DNA of 64,000 bases, taken from positions 2,652,001 to 2,716,000 of the forward strand of contig NZ_CP088014.1 in the NCBI RefSeq assembly GCF_021044685.1. The letters are read 5' to 3'. The DNA is from Bradyrhizobium daqingense (GTDB lineage Bacteria > Pseudomonadota > Alphaproteobacteria > Rhizobiales > Xanthobacteraceae). Every line of letters begins with the position of its first letter. The stretch's first letter is position 1. The position numbers were made by a program, and so were the translations under genes. The notes beneath the pieces were generated by a model. That model saw only the letters and a list, made by a program, of their open reading frames with translations. It was not told the origin of the DNA and did no database searches. Below, one piece after another: positions 7,707-16,405 of the stretch.

Positions 7707-8387
7707 ATGACACGGATTCTCCTGATCGAGGACGACATTGAAACTGCGGAGGCGATCGTCGCCGAGCTTGCCGAGCGCAGTTTCGAGGTGCAGTGGGCGC
7801 CGAACGGCATCGAAGGTCTCGACCACGCACGGACCTCGCATCCCGATGCCATGATCGTCGACCGCATGCTGCCGGGCATGGATGGGCTGACCGTCGTCGA
7901 GGCGCTGCGCAATGACCAGATCAGGACGCCCGTGCTGGTCCTGAGCGCGCTCGGGGCGGTCGACGACCGCGTGCGGGGCCTGCGCATGGGAGGCGACGAC
8001 TATCTCACCAAGCCGTTCGCGATCGTCGAGCTGGTCGCGCGGATCGAGGCCTTGCTGCGCCGCCCGACGGAGAACCGCGAAACCGTCCTCGTGGCGGGCC
8101 CGCTGGAGCTCGACCTGATCGAGCGAACTGCCCGGCGCGGCGAACGCGAGATCGACCTGCTGCCGCGTGAATTCCGCCTGCTCGAATACATGATGCGCCG
8201 GAGCGATCAATTGCTGACGCGCGCAATGCTGCTCGAAGAGGTCTGGAACTACAAATTCGTTCCCGCGACCACCAACCTGATCGACGTGCACATGGGCCGG
8301 CTCCGGCACAAGGTCGATGCTCCCGGCGATGTACAGCTGATCCATAACGTTCGCGGCTCCGGCTTCATCCTGCGCGGGCGCCAGTAG
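7707..8387 (+). CDS. OmpR-family response regulator
   Basis: A 226-residue two-component regulator. The receiver has the acidic pair at D9/D10, the phosphoacceptor D52 in MIVDRMLPGMDG, and the conserved Lys in YLTKPF. A C-terminal winged helix follows (FRLLEYMMRRSDQLLTRAMLLEEVW, then HMGRLRHKVD). The start at ATG 7707 removes an unlikely 27-residue extension (GTG 7626). The cognate kinase follows 8 bases later, and an RpoH-type sigma factor and an RND efflux pump lie further down. It probably activates this run in response to an envelope or chemical stress. OmpR/PhoB subfamily is secure; the target genes are inferred. Confidence 0.93.
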   Translation: MTRILLIEDDIETAEAIVAELAERSFEVQWAPNGIEGLDHARTSHPDAMIVDRMLPGMDGLTVVEALRNDQIRTPVLVLSALGAVDDRVRGLRMGGDDYLTKPFAIVELVARIEALLRRPTENRETVLVAGPLELDLIERTARRGEREIDLLPREFRLLEYMMRRSDQLLTRAMLLEEVWNYKFVPATTNLIDVHMGRLRHKVDAPGDVQLIHNVRGSGFILRGRQ

Positions 8388-8395
8388 CGGCCGAT

Positions 8396-9958
8396 ATGCG
8401 TCAGATGCAATTCATCCGTTCGAACACGTTCCTGTGGGCTCTGGCGGTCGCCGCCACCCTCGCGCTGTTCGTCGTCGGATTGTTCGCGTTCGTCTACCGG
8501 GAGCTGGACGACTATCTGATCGCACGTTCCGATCGCATGATTACTACGCAGATCCACTTCATGGCCGGTCTGCCGCGGGATCGCCGCGCCCGCGCGGTTG
8601 CCGATCAACTTGAGCAGGATTCTCGGCATGTGCACTATGCCGGGCTGTTCAGCGCCCGCGGTGCGCGCCTTGCCGGCAACATCGACCGCGTGCCAAGCGG
8701 GTTCGATCTCGACGGAACAGTGCAAGGCGTTCGGCTCGATCCGCTGGAGACAGCGGCGGGCCGCAGCCCCATCGTGAGAACTGTCGGCAGGCGTCTCGAT
8801 GATGGCGATGTCCTGGTGCTGGGACGGCACGTCGATGAGACGCGCGAGATATCGAGCGTAGTGGGGCAGGCGCTTGCGCTCGGCGTGCTGCCCGCCTTCT
8901 GCCTCTGCGTGCTCGCCGGCGCCTGGCTGAGCGTCCGCGCCCAGAAACGAGTCGAGGAAGTGAACCAGCGGGTCCAGCGAATCGTGGCCGGGGAGCTGCG
9001 CGAGCGACTTCCGGAGGGCAATGCGGATGATCCGTTCGCGCGGCTCGCCAGGATCGTCAATGGCATGCTCGACGAGATGGAGACGATGATCAACGCGCTT
9101 GCCGGCGTCGGCAACGACATCGCCCACGATCTCAGGACGCCGCTGACGCGGGCAAGGCTGGCGCTGGAGCGCGGCCGAACCCATGCGACCACGCTGGCGC
9201 AGCTTCAGGAAGTCACGGACAAGGCGATCGCCGGCATCGACCAGTCGCTCGCGATCGTCACCGCCCTGCTGCGCCTGACCGAGATCGAGAACAACCGTCG
9301 CACAGCCGGCTTCGGCAACGTCGCACTGGACGAGATCCTGCGCGAAGTGTGCGACGTCTACGAGCCCATCGCCGAGGACAAAGGCATCGCGCTCGGCGTC
9401 GTCATCGATCGGGGCGTGCAGGTGTGGGGCGACCGGGACCTGCTGTTCGAGGCGATCGCCAATCTCGTGGACAACGCCGTCAAGTTCACGCCGGCAGGCG
9501 GTCGGGTGAAGCTCGAGCTCAAATCGGACGACAGGACGGCGCTCGTTGGCGTGAGCGACACCGGGCCCGGCATCAACGAGCAGGAGCGCGAAGCGGTGCT
9601 TCGGCGGTTCTACCGCTCCGACAAGATACGGAACACGCCGGGCGTCGGGCTCGGGCTGAGCCTGGTGGCCGCCATCGTCAAGCTGCATGGTTTTCGGCTG
9701 ATCATCGGTCCGGCGCCCGGGGGTCGGGTCGAGATTCTGGCCTGCACTGCAAGGGAAAGCGCAGCTCGCCGCATGCCGATCTCGGATGTTGGATCAGGCA
9801 AGCGCGAAGTGGATGTGATGGCCACGCGCGATGCTCTCGATGCCGGGACATGCCGGATGTCTGAAACCGAATTCAGAGGTGTGACGCCCAGTTTAGTGGC
9901 CTGCGCGTCCGCAAGCCTCCTAAAACCTGTCAGCCGTTTCGAAATGTGGGAGTGTTAG
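8396..9958 (+). CDS. Membrane sensor histidine kinase
   Basis: A 520-residue kinase. Membrane helices lie near residues 12-35 and 157-180 with a periplasmic sensor loop between, followed by a HAMP-like linker. Phosphoacceptor H244 lies in AHDLRTPL; the ATPase domain has NLVDNAVKFT (N357-T365), DTGPGI and GVGLGLSL. It should phosphorylate the response regulator at 7707. The catalytic domain ends near residue 450, leaving about 70 residues with no recognisable domain. The stop TAG at 9956-9958 directly abuts the ATG of the sigma factor. The tail may be a lineage-specific extension, or its DNA may carry promoter elements for the next gene. Confidence 0.92.
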   Translation: MRQMQFIRSNTFLWALAVAATLALFVVGLFAFVYRELDDYLIARSDRMITTQIHFMAGLPRDRRARAVADQLEQDSRHVHYAGLFSARGARLAGNIDRVPSGFDLDGTVQGVRLDPLETAAGRSPIVRTVGRRLDDGDVLVLGRHVDETREISSVVGQALALGVLPAFCLCVLAGAWLSVRAQKRVEEVNQRVQRIVAGELRERLPEGNADDPFARLARIVNGMLDEMETMINALAGVGNDIAHDLRTPLTRARLALERGRTHATTLAQLQEVTDKAIAGIDQSLAIVTALLRLTEIENNRRTAGFGNVALDEILREVCDVYEPIAEDKGIALGVVIDRGVQVWGDRDLLFEAIANLVDNAVKFTPAGGRVKLELKSDDRTALVGVSDTGPGINEQEREAVLRRFYRSDKIRNTPGVGLGLSLVAAIVKLHGFRLIIGPAPGGRVEILACTARESAARRMPISDVGSGKREVDVMATRDALDAGTCRMSETEFRGVTPSLVACASASLLKPVSRFEMWEC

Positions 9959-10918
9959 ATGCAGACCAGTCTTGAGATCGCGAGAAATGCCAGCGCTGCG
10001 CCGGTCCCGTTCCTCAGTGCGTATGCGGTGGCCATCAAGCGCTACGAATTTCTCGAGCCGGGCGAGGAGCAGCAGCTCGCGCGCCGATGGCAGGAGACGC
10101 GGGACGAGGGCGCGGCGAATGCGCTCGTCACCAGTCATCTGCGGATCGCGGCCAAGGTGGCGCGCGGCTACAAGGGATACGGCTTGCCGCTGGTCGATTT
10201 GATCGCCGAAGCCAATCTCGGTCTCGTCATCGCCGCCTCACGCTTCGAGCCCGACCGCGGCGCGCGGTTCTCCACCTACGCGGTGCCGTGGATCAAGGCC
10301 TCCATTCATGCCTACATCCTGCGCTCCTGGTCCCTGGTCAAGATCGGCACGACGGCGGCGCAGAAGAAGCTGTTCTTCCGGCTGCGTGGTGAGATGCGGA
10401 AGGCCATGGGTGGTGCGATGGCAAGGCTCACGCCTGATGTCGCCGCTGTCATCGCCGAGAAGCTCGAGGTGACTGCCTGCGAGGTGATGGAGATGGACGC
10501 GCGCCTGAACGGCGACATGTCGCTGAACGCACGCGTCGGGGGCGAGGAGGATGGCGCCGAGTGGGAAACGCTGCTGGTCGATGACGCCGTCGACGCGGAG
10601 ACGATCCTGGCCGATCGCGAGCAGTCCGAGCGCCGCAGCAGCGCCCTGCGTGCCGCGCTGGGCGGCCTCACGGCACGCGAGCGCCACGTCCTGGAAGCGA
10701 GGCGGCTGACAGACCACCCGGTCACGCTCGATCAGCTCGGCGTCGAGCTGTCGATCTCCAGCGAACGCGTCAGGCAGATCGAGATCCGCGCCTTCGCCAA
10801 GGTCAGGCGCGCCGTCATCCTCGCCGCGCGCGACGCGGCCCGCGCCGGTGAAGTATTGCCGCTTGCGGCGCGCCGTGGGCGCGCGAGGGGGGCGAATGTC
10901 CCGGCAACGATCCCCTGA
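9959..10918 (+). CDS. rpoH: RNA polymerase sigma-32 (RpoH family) paralogue
   Basis: A 319-residue alternative sigma factor. Region 2 contains HLRIAAKVARGYKGYGLPLV and FSTYAVPWIKASIHAYIL. The RpoH box QKKLFFRLR at residues 135-143 is diagnostic for heat-shock sigma factors. Region 4.2 has SISSERVRQIEIRAF. Length fits the family (about 285-320). Rhizobia usually carry several rpoH copies; which numbered copy this is cannot be told from sequence alone. Its place between a two-component kinase and an RND pump is unusual and suggests that the two-component system controls the sigma factor. It directly follows the kinase stop, with GGGAG as a plausible ribosome site. Confidence 0.9.
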   Translation: MQTSLEIARNASAAPVPFLSAYAVAIKRYEFLEPGEEQQLARRWQETRDEGAANALVTSHLRIAAKVARGYKGYGLPLVDLIAEANLGLVIAASRFEPDRGARFSTYAVPWIKASIHAYILRSWSLVKIGTTAAQKKLFFRLRGEMRKAMGGAMARLTPDVAAVIAEKLEVTACEVMEMDARLNGDMSLNARVGGEEDGAEWETLLVDDAVDAETILADREQSERRSSALRAALGGLTARERHVLEARRLTDHPVTLDQLGVELSISSERVRQIEIRAFAKVRRAVILAARDAARAGEVLPLAARRGRARGANVPATIP

Positions 10919-10997
10919 ACGCGTTTTCATTTGAACGGATATCCGCCCGCCCTCATCTGTCCTCCCATCCCGCACCACCCGTTCCAGGCAGACCATC

Positions 10998-13900
10998 ATG
11001 GGAATTGTTCGCTTCGCGCTGCGGTTTCCGCACACATTCTACGTGCTTGCGGCGCTGATCCTGTTTCTCGGCGGCATCGCGATCCGGTCGATGCCGACGG
11101 ACGTCTTCCCGGAGATCCGCATCCCCGTGGTCACGGTGATCTGGAGCTATACCGGCCTGTCGACGCCGGAGATGGAGCAGCGCGTCAGCACCTATAGCCA
11201 ATATTCGATCAGCGCCAATGTCAGCGGCATCAAGAACATCGAGGCGCAAACTCTCAACGGTCTGTCGGTCCAGAAGATTTACTTCCAGCCCGATGTCAAC
11301 CTCGATCTCGCGATCTCGCAGATCGTGTCGGCGACCAACGCCATCCGCGCCCTGATGCCGCCCGGCATTCAGCCGCCGATCATCGTGCAGTTCAACGCAT
11401 CGAGCGTGCCGGTGCTCCAGCTCAGTCTCGAATCCAGCAGCCTGAACGAGCAGCAGCTCTATGATTTCGGCATCTATCGGGTACGCCAGCAACTGGCGCC
11501 CGTTCCCGGCGTGACGCTGCCGACGCCCGCCGGCGGAAAGTACCGTCAGATCATGGTCGACATCGATCCGAACAAACTGCTGTCGCGCGGGCTGACGCCG
11601 CTCGACATCGTCAATGCGGTCAACACCCAAAATCTGACGCTGCCGACCGGCACGGCGAAGATCGGCGACACCCAGTACACCGTTCGGACCAATGCGACGC
11701 CGGCCTCGATCGAGGATCTCAACATGATCCCCGTCAAGTTCGCGAATGGGGCGACGATCTTCCTGAAGGACGTCGCCCAGGTCCGTGACGGCTCCCAGGT
11801 GCAGCAGAACATCGTGCGTGAGGACGGCCACCGCTCCGTCCTGCTCAGCGTGATCAAGAACGGCAATGCCTCGACGCTCGCGGTCGTCAATGGCGTGAAG
11901 AACGCCCTGGCATCGATCCGCGCCTCAGCGCCTGCGGGACTCAAGATCAACGAGCTGTTCGATCAGTCGGTGTTCGTCACCCATTCGGTTAACGGCGTGC
12001 TGCGGGAGGGCGCGATCGCTGCCGGGCTCACGGCGCTGATGATCCTGATGTTCCTGGGGTCGTGGCGCTCAACGCTCGTCGTCCTGATCTCGATCCCGCT
12101 GGCGATGCTGTCCTCGCTGGTCGTCCTCAATTTCCTCGGCGAGACCCTGAACACGATGACACTCGGCGGACTTGCGCTCGCGGTCGGCATCCTGGTCGAC
12201 GATTCCACGGTGACGATCGAGAACACGCATCGGCTTTGGACCGAAGAGGGCATGCCGTTGCCGGAGGCGACGCTGCACGGCGCCGCCGAGATCGCGGTGC
12301 CCACACTGGTCTCCACGCTCGCGATCAGCTGCGTGTTCACCTCGGTCGTGTTCCTGGAGGGACCGGCGAAATACCTCTTCACGCCGCTCGGCCTCGCCGT
12401 TGTGTTCGCAATGCTGGCCTCCTATGGGCTGTCGCGGACGCTCACGCCGATCACCATCGGCCTGCTCTTGAAAGGCGAGCGGCGCCACGGCGAGGGCGAA
12501 AGCCCGTCGGGCATCTTCGCGCGCGCCTCGGCGGCGTTCGAGCGCGGTTTCGAACGGCTGCGCAATGGCTATTCCGTGCTCCTGCTGACCTTGCTGCAAC
12601 GTCGCGCCATCGTGCCCGTCGTCGCCGTGCTGGTGTTGGCGCTCGGGGCCGTCATGTTCGCCTATGTCGGCCGCGACTTCTATCCTCTGATCGATGGCGG
12701 CCAGATCCAGCTTCACGTTCGCGCGCCCGCGGGCACCCGCATCGAGAAGACGGAGGCGATCTTCCAGGCGGTCGAGGACAGGATTCGCGAGGTCATTCCG
12801 GAGCGGGACCGGGCGCTGATCGTCGACAATATCGGGCTTCCGGCACGCGCCTACAACCTCGCCTTCACGGACGGCTCGACGATCGGAGGCAATGACGGCA
12901 CCATCCTCGTGTCATTGAAGGACGGACACAGGCCGACGGCGGATTACGTCAGGAAGCTGCGCCAGGTGCTGCCATCGGCATTCCCAGAAGACACCTTCTA
13001 TTTCCAGGCAGCCGACATCGTCACGCAGATCCTGAACTTCGGACTGCCCGCGCAGATAGACGTCCGCACGGTCGGATACGGTGCCAACAATCTGGCCGTA
13101 GCGAAGGAGCTTCAGAAGAGCCTGTCCACGATCCCCGGCATCGTCGATGCCCATCTCCAGCAGGAGGTCGATGCTCCCGCCTTCTATGCCGACATCGACC
13201 GGACCCGGGCGGCACAACTGGGCCTAAATGCCAGCGCAGTCGCGACCAACATCAATGTCAGCCTCAGCTCGTCCGCGCAGGTCTCGCCGAATTTCTGGAC
13301 CGATCCGACGTCGGGCATTCCCTATTACCTCGCCGTGCAGACACCGGAGTACAGGGCCAATTCGCTGAATGCACTGGGGAATACGCCGGTGTCGGCATCG
13401 GTTGCGGCAAGTGGGCAGACGGTGCCGGGCCTGCTCAGCAATGTCGCGACCTTCAAGCGCGGCACCGTTCCCACCAATTCGAACCAGGCCAATGTCCAGC
13501 CGGTGTTCGACGTTTATGCGAGCGTGCAGGGACGTGACCTCGGCAGCGTCGCGGCCGACATCAACAAGGTCACGTCCACGCTGCAGAAGCAGCTCCAGCC
13601 GGGCAATTCGATTCAGGTTCTGGGGCAGATCCAGAGCATGCATCAGTCGTTCCGCGATCTCGGGATCGGACTGCTGTTCGCAGCCATCCTGGTGTACCTG
13701 CTGATGGTGGTGAACTACCAGAACTTCGGCGATCCCTTCGTCGTCATCCTCGCGCTGCCGGCAACGTTCTGCGGCATAGTGACGATGCTGTTCATCACGG
13801 GAACGACGCTGAACGTGCCCTCGCTGATGGGAGCGATCATGGCGGTCGGCGTGGCCTCCGCAAATTCCATCCTGCTGGTGACGTTCGCGCGCGACGAGCA

Positions 13901-14180
13901 GTTGAAGGGACACTCCGCATTCCAGGCAGCGTTGAGCGCCGGCCGCACCAGGATCCGTCCCGTCCTAATGACCGCCGCAGCGATGATCGTCGGCATGATC
14001 CCGATGGCGATCGGAGGCCCCGGTGAGGAGCAGAATGCAGCCCTTGCACGGGCCGTCATTGGCGGGCTGCTGTTCGCGACCCCGACGACATTGCTCGTCG
14101 TGCCTTATCTGTTCGCCATGTTGCGCAAGCGTAACGATGGCAAGCCTCACCACGGCGTATTCGAGGAGCAACCGCAATGA
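10998..14180 (+). CDS. RND-family efflux transporter permease
   Basis: A 1060-residue inner-membrane pump exporting substrates by proton antiport. Its topology is the RND pattern: an N-terminal helix (RFALRFPHTFYVLAALILFL), a large periplasmic loop, a helix bundle, a second loop and a second bundle. The proton-relay region around residue 400 reads VDDSTVTIEN, matching the V-DD-x-x-V-x-EN motif. Substrate cannot be inferred. Its adaptor gene overlaps by ATGA at 14177, so the two are co-translated. The gene lies 79 bases after the sigma factor, probably in the same operon. No outer-membrane TolC-type partner is encoded nearby, so it would use one from elsewhere. Confidence 0.94.
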   Translation: MGIVRFALRFPHTFYVLAALILFLGGIAIRSMPTDVFPEIRIPVVTVIWSYTGLSTPEMEQRVSTYSQYSISANVSGIKNIEAQTLNGLSVQKIYFQPDVNLDLAISQIVSATNAIRALMPPGIQPPIIVQFNASSVPVLQLSLESSSLNEQQLYDFGIYRVRQQLAPVPGVTLPTPAGGKYRQIMVDIDPNKLLSRGLTPLDIVNAVNTQNLTLPTGTAKIGDTQYTVRTNATPASIEDLNMIPVKFANGATIFLKDVAQVRDGSQVQQNIVREDGHRSVLLSVIKNGNASTLAVVNGVKNALASIRASAPAGLKINELFDQSVFVTHSVNGVLREGAIAAGLTALMILMFLGSWRSTLVVLISIPLAMLSSLVVLNFLGETLNTMTLGGLALAVGILVDDSTVTIENTHRLWTEEGMPLPEATLHGAAEIAVPTLVSTLAISCVFTSVVFLEGPAKYLFTPLGLAVVFAMLASYGLSRTLTPITIGLLLKGERRHGEGESPSGIFARASAAFERGFERLRNGYSVLLLTLLQRRAIVPVVAVLVLALGAVMFAYVGRDFYPLIDGGQIQLHVRAPAGTRIEKTEAIFQAVEDRIREVIPERDRALIVDNIGLPARAYNLAFTDGSTIGGNDGTILVSLKDGHRPTADYVRKLRQVLPSAFPEDTFYFQAADIVTQILNFGLPAQIDVRTVGYGANNLAVAKELQKSLSTIPGIVDAHLQQEVDAPAFYADIDRTRAAQLGLNASAVATNINVSLSSSAQVSPNFWTDPTSGIPYYLAVQTPEYRANSLNALGNTPVSASVAASGQTVPGLLSNVATFKRGTVPTNSNQANVQPVFDVYASVQGRDLGSVAADINKVTSTLQKQLQPGNSIQVLGQIQSMHQSFRDLGIGLLFAAILVYLLMVVNYQNFGDPFVVILALPATFCGIVTMLFITGTTLNVPSLMGAIMAVGVASANSILLVTFARDEQLKGHSAFQAALSAGRTRIRPVLMTAAAMIVGMIPMAIGGPGEEQNAALARAVIGGLLFATPTTLLVVPYLFAMLRKRNDGKPHHGVFEEQPQ

Positions 14181-15448
14181 GTGATGTTCGCATGCGGACC
14201 AATGACGACAAGGCGGGAGGCCGTCCGGGTGCGGAGAGCCTGCGGATCGTGGAGCTCCCCGGCAAGGAGCCGAAATCGGGCCGCCGCTACGGTGGTGCGG
14301 TGCTCGGAGGCGGCATCGTTCTGATCCTCGTGGGCGGTCTCGGCATTGGCGGCTGGCGGCACTATCAGGCCGCGCGCGAGGTCGCCGCAGTGGCAGAGCA
14401 GGCCAGAACCGCCGTGCCGGATGTTCGGGTGGCGACGGTCCAGCCTAGCGGCGACATCATGAAGGTCAGCCTGCCGGCGACGACGACGGCTTTCGAGGCG
14501 GCAAATATCTTCGCGCGGACCAGCGGCTATATCGAGAAGCGTTACGTGGATATCGGCACCCATGTGAAGAAGGGCGATCTCCTCGCCGACATCACCGCTC
14601 CGGAGCTGGACCAGCAGATCGCGCAGGCGCAGGCGACTCTCGCCCAGAACCAGGCGGCGCTCCAGCAGGCGCAAGCAAGCCGTGAGCTCGCCGACGTCAC
14701 CAATGCGCGGGACAGCAATCTCGTCAAGCAGGGTTGGTTGACGGCGCAGCAGGGCGACAACGACCGTCTCACCCTGCGAGCGCAGCAGGCCGCCGTCGGC
14801 GTCGCCCAATCCAACATCGCGGCGCAGGAGGCTCAGATTAGGGTCCTTCAGCAAGAGAAGGCCTATCAGCGCGTGGTGGCGCCGTTCGACGGTGTGATCA
14901 CACAGCGCAATGTCGACAATGGCAGTCTGGTGCAGGCCGGATCGACCTTCATGTTCACACTGATGCATTCCGCCGTGATCCGAACCCAGGTCTTCGTGCC
15001 GCAGGACGAGGCCTTTGGGGTGGCCCCCGGCGTCGATGCCGATATCCGCGTCCCCGAGATTCCGGGACGGACGTTTCCGGGGAAGGTCACGCGGATCGCG
15101 ACCGCGTTGCAGCCGGGAAGCCGGACACTGCTGACCGAGATCGACGTGCCGAATCCGGATGGTCTGCTCAGCCCCGGCATCTACTGCACTGTCGAATTAT
15201 CGATCCCGCGCAAGACACCGTCGATGATCGTCCCGTCGGATGCGCTGGTGTTCGACCAGAATGGCCTCCACGTCGCGCTCGTGCGCAACGGCACCGTGCA
15301 TTTGCAGCAGGTCTCGATCGCGCGGGACTTCGGCACAAGAGTCGAAGTGCGTGAAGGAGTCCAGCCCGGTGATCAGGTCGTGCTCAATCCGGCGGTGAAC
15401 CTGACCGAGGGTAGCAGGGTCACCGTTCGCAAGGTCGAAGTGAGTTAG
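14177..15448 (+). CDS. RND efflux periplasmic adaptor (HlyD/MFP family)
   Basis: A 423-residue membrane-fusion protein that would couple the RND pump to an outer-membrane channel. One N-terminal membrane helix (about residues 38-60, GGGIVLILVGGLGIGGW) is followed by a lipoyl-like half (FARTSGYIEKRYVDIGTHVKKGD), an alpha-helical hairpin rich in Ala/Gln (QAQATLAQNQAALQQAQA), and a beta-barrel half with APFDGVITQRNVDNG. ATG 14177 overlaps the pump's stop by 4 bases. An exported Pro/Thr/Gly-rich protein follows 3 bases after its stop. Confidence 0.93.
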   Translation: MSDVRMRTNDDKAGGRPGAESLRIVELPGKEPKSGRRYGGAVLGGGIVLILVGGLGIGGWRHYQAAREVAAVAEQARTAVPDVRVATVQPSGDIMKVSLPATTTAFEAANIFARTSGYIEKRYVDIGTHVKKGDLLADITAPELDQQIAQAQATLAQNQAALQQAQASRELADVTNARDSNLVKQGWLTAQQGDNDRLTLRAQQAAVGVAQSNIAAQEAQIRVLQQEKAYQRVVAPFDGVITQRNVDNGSLVQAGSTFMFTLMHSAVIRTQVFVPQDEAFGVAPGVDADIRVPEIPGRTFPGKVTRIATALQPGSRTLLTEIDVPNPDGLLSPGIYCTVELSIPRKTPSMIVPSDALVFDQNGLHVALVRNGTVHLQQVSIARDFGTRVEVREGVQPGDQVVLNPAVNLTEGSRVTVRKVEVS

Positions 15449-15451
15449 GGA

Positions 15452-16156
15452 ATGGCGATGATGCGGATTGCTTTCGCGATGGCGCTCGCTCTGCTGCTCG
15501 GCGGGGCTCCGGGCAGGGCGCAGGTGGCCACAACCGGCAGTACGGCGATGAGCCTGCCGACGGTGCCCGGCGCGATCGTGACCTCGCCGTTGAACAGTCC
15601 GGGTCCGTTTTCCGCAGCGACCGAAGTAAACGCGCCCGACACGATCCTCGCGCCCGTTCCGCTTGCCTCCGATCCGACGACGCCGGGGACGGTGGTCATC
15701 TGCGCTGCGCCATCGGCGTCCCCGATGCCGGTGCCGGCGACCCCGATCGTAACGAATCCAGGTTTGTCCACGTCGGGTGGCGCCGCTCCGATAGTGCCGA
15801 TCACGGCTCAGGCCGGAAGCCCGATCGGAACCATTCCCGCAGCCTCGCCGGCAGGAACGGGGGCGACAGTTGCATGCAGCTCAACGCCGGGGGGACTGGT
15901 GACCGCTGCTTCGTCGCTGCCGCTCTCGATCCCGCAGGTGCCGACCAGCCCGACACCGGGAACGATTACGGCGGACGTCAGCGGTGCCGGCGGCACCGGC
16001 ATTGATCCAAGCGCCGTCGTGCCCAGCCCTAACAGCTCTGCCTGCATGGAAGGGGTCTCGATGAACCTGGCCTCGCCCGCGACTGTGTTGCCGGCCAATG
16101 CGACAGGTGCAGCGCCGACGCCGGGCGTATCGCCGATCCTGCCGCCGGGATGCTGA
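15452..16156 (+). CDS. Exported low-complexity Pro/Thr/Gly/Ala-rich protein next to the RND operon
   Basis: A 234-residue protein with a signal peptide (MMRIAFAMALALLLGGAPGR, then AQ). The mature part is about 200 residues rich in Pro, Thr, Ser, Ala and Gly with few charges. Its few Cys lie in short motifs (VICAAPS, VACSSTPGG, SSACMEG, terminal PPGC). The composition suggests a flexible exported or surface protein. It follows the adaptor by 3 bases and is probably in the same operon. A protein of the same type is encoded beside the second RND system at 48034-48585. No known function. Start at ATG 15452; ATG 15458 or 15461 would also work. Confidence 0.7.
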   Translation: MAMMRIAFAMALALLLGGAPGRAQVATTGSTAMSLPTVPGAIVTSPLNSPGPFSAATEVNAPDTILAPVPLASDPTTPGTVVICAAPSASPMPVPATPIVTNPGLSTSGGAAPIVPITAQAGSPIGTIPAASPAGTGATVACSSTPGGLVTAASSLPLSIPQVPTSPTPGTITADVSGAGGTGIDPSAVVPSPNSSACMEGVSMNLASPATVLPANATGAAPTPGVSPILPPGC

Positions 16157-16405
16157 GAGGTCTGTGCCTCAAATGGCCGGGCGCAGCCGCCGCGCGCATT
16201 CAGCTGTTCGACCGCCAGCTGCCAGCCGCGGCGATAGGGCAGGGCGAACGCGGGCGCGCTGCTATAGGAGTTGATCTCGCCGATCCTGATTGGTTCTGAT
16301 GCCCTGCGCGCGGATGACGGCGGGCGAAAGCACCGCCGCGCCAGCACCGCCCAGCGTCGAGAGATCATCAAGCATGGTCCTTGGATTAGGAGAGGAAGGC
16401 TTGGG

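Noticed and set aside
8249..9688. 479-residue minus-strand open frame
   Set aside because: Antisense to the histidine kinase, whose catalytic motifs are all intact.
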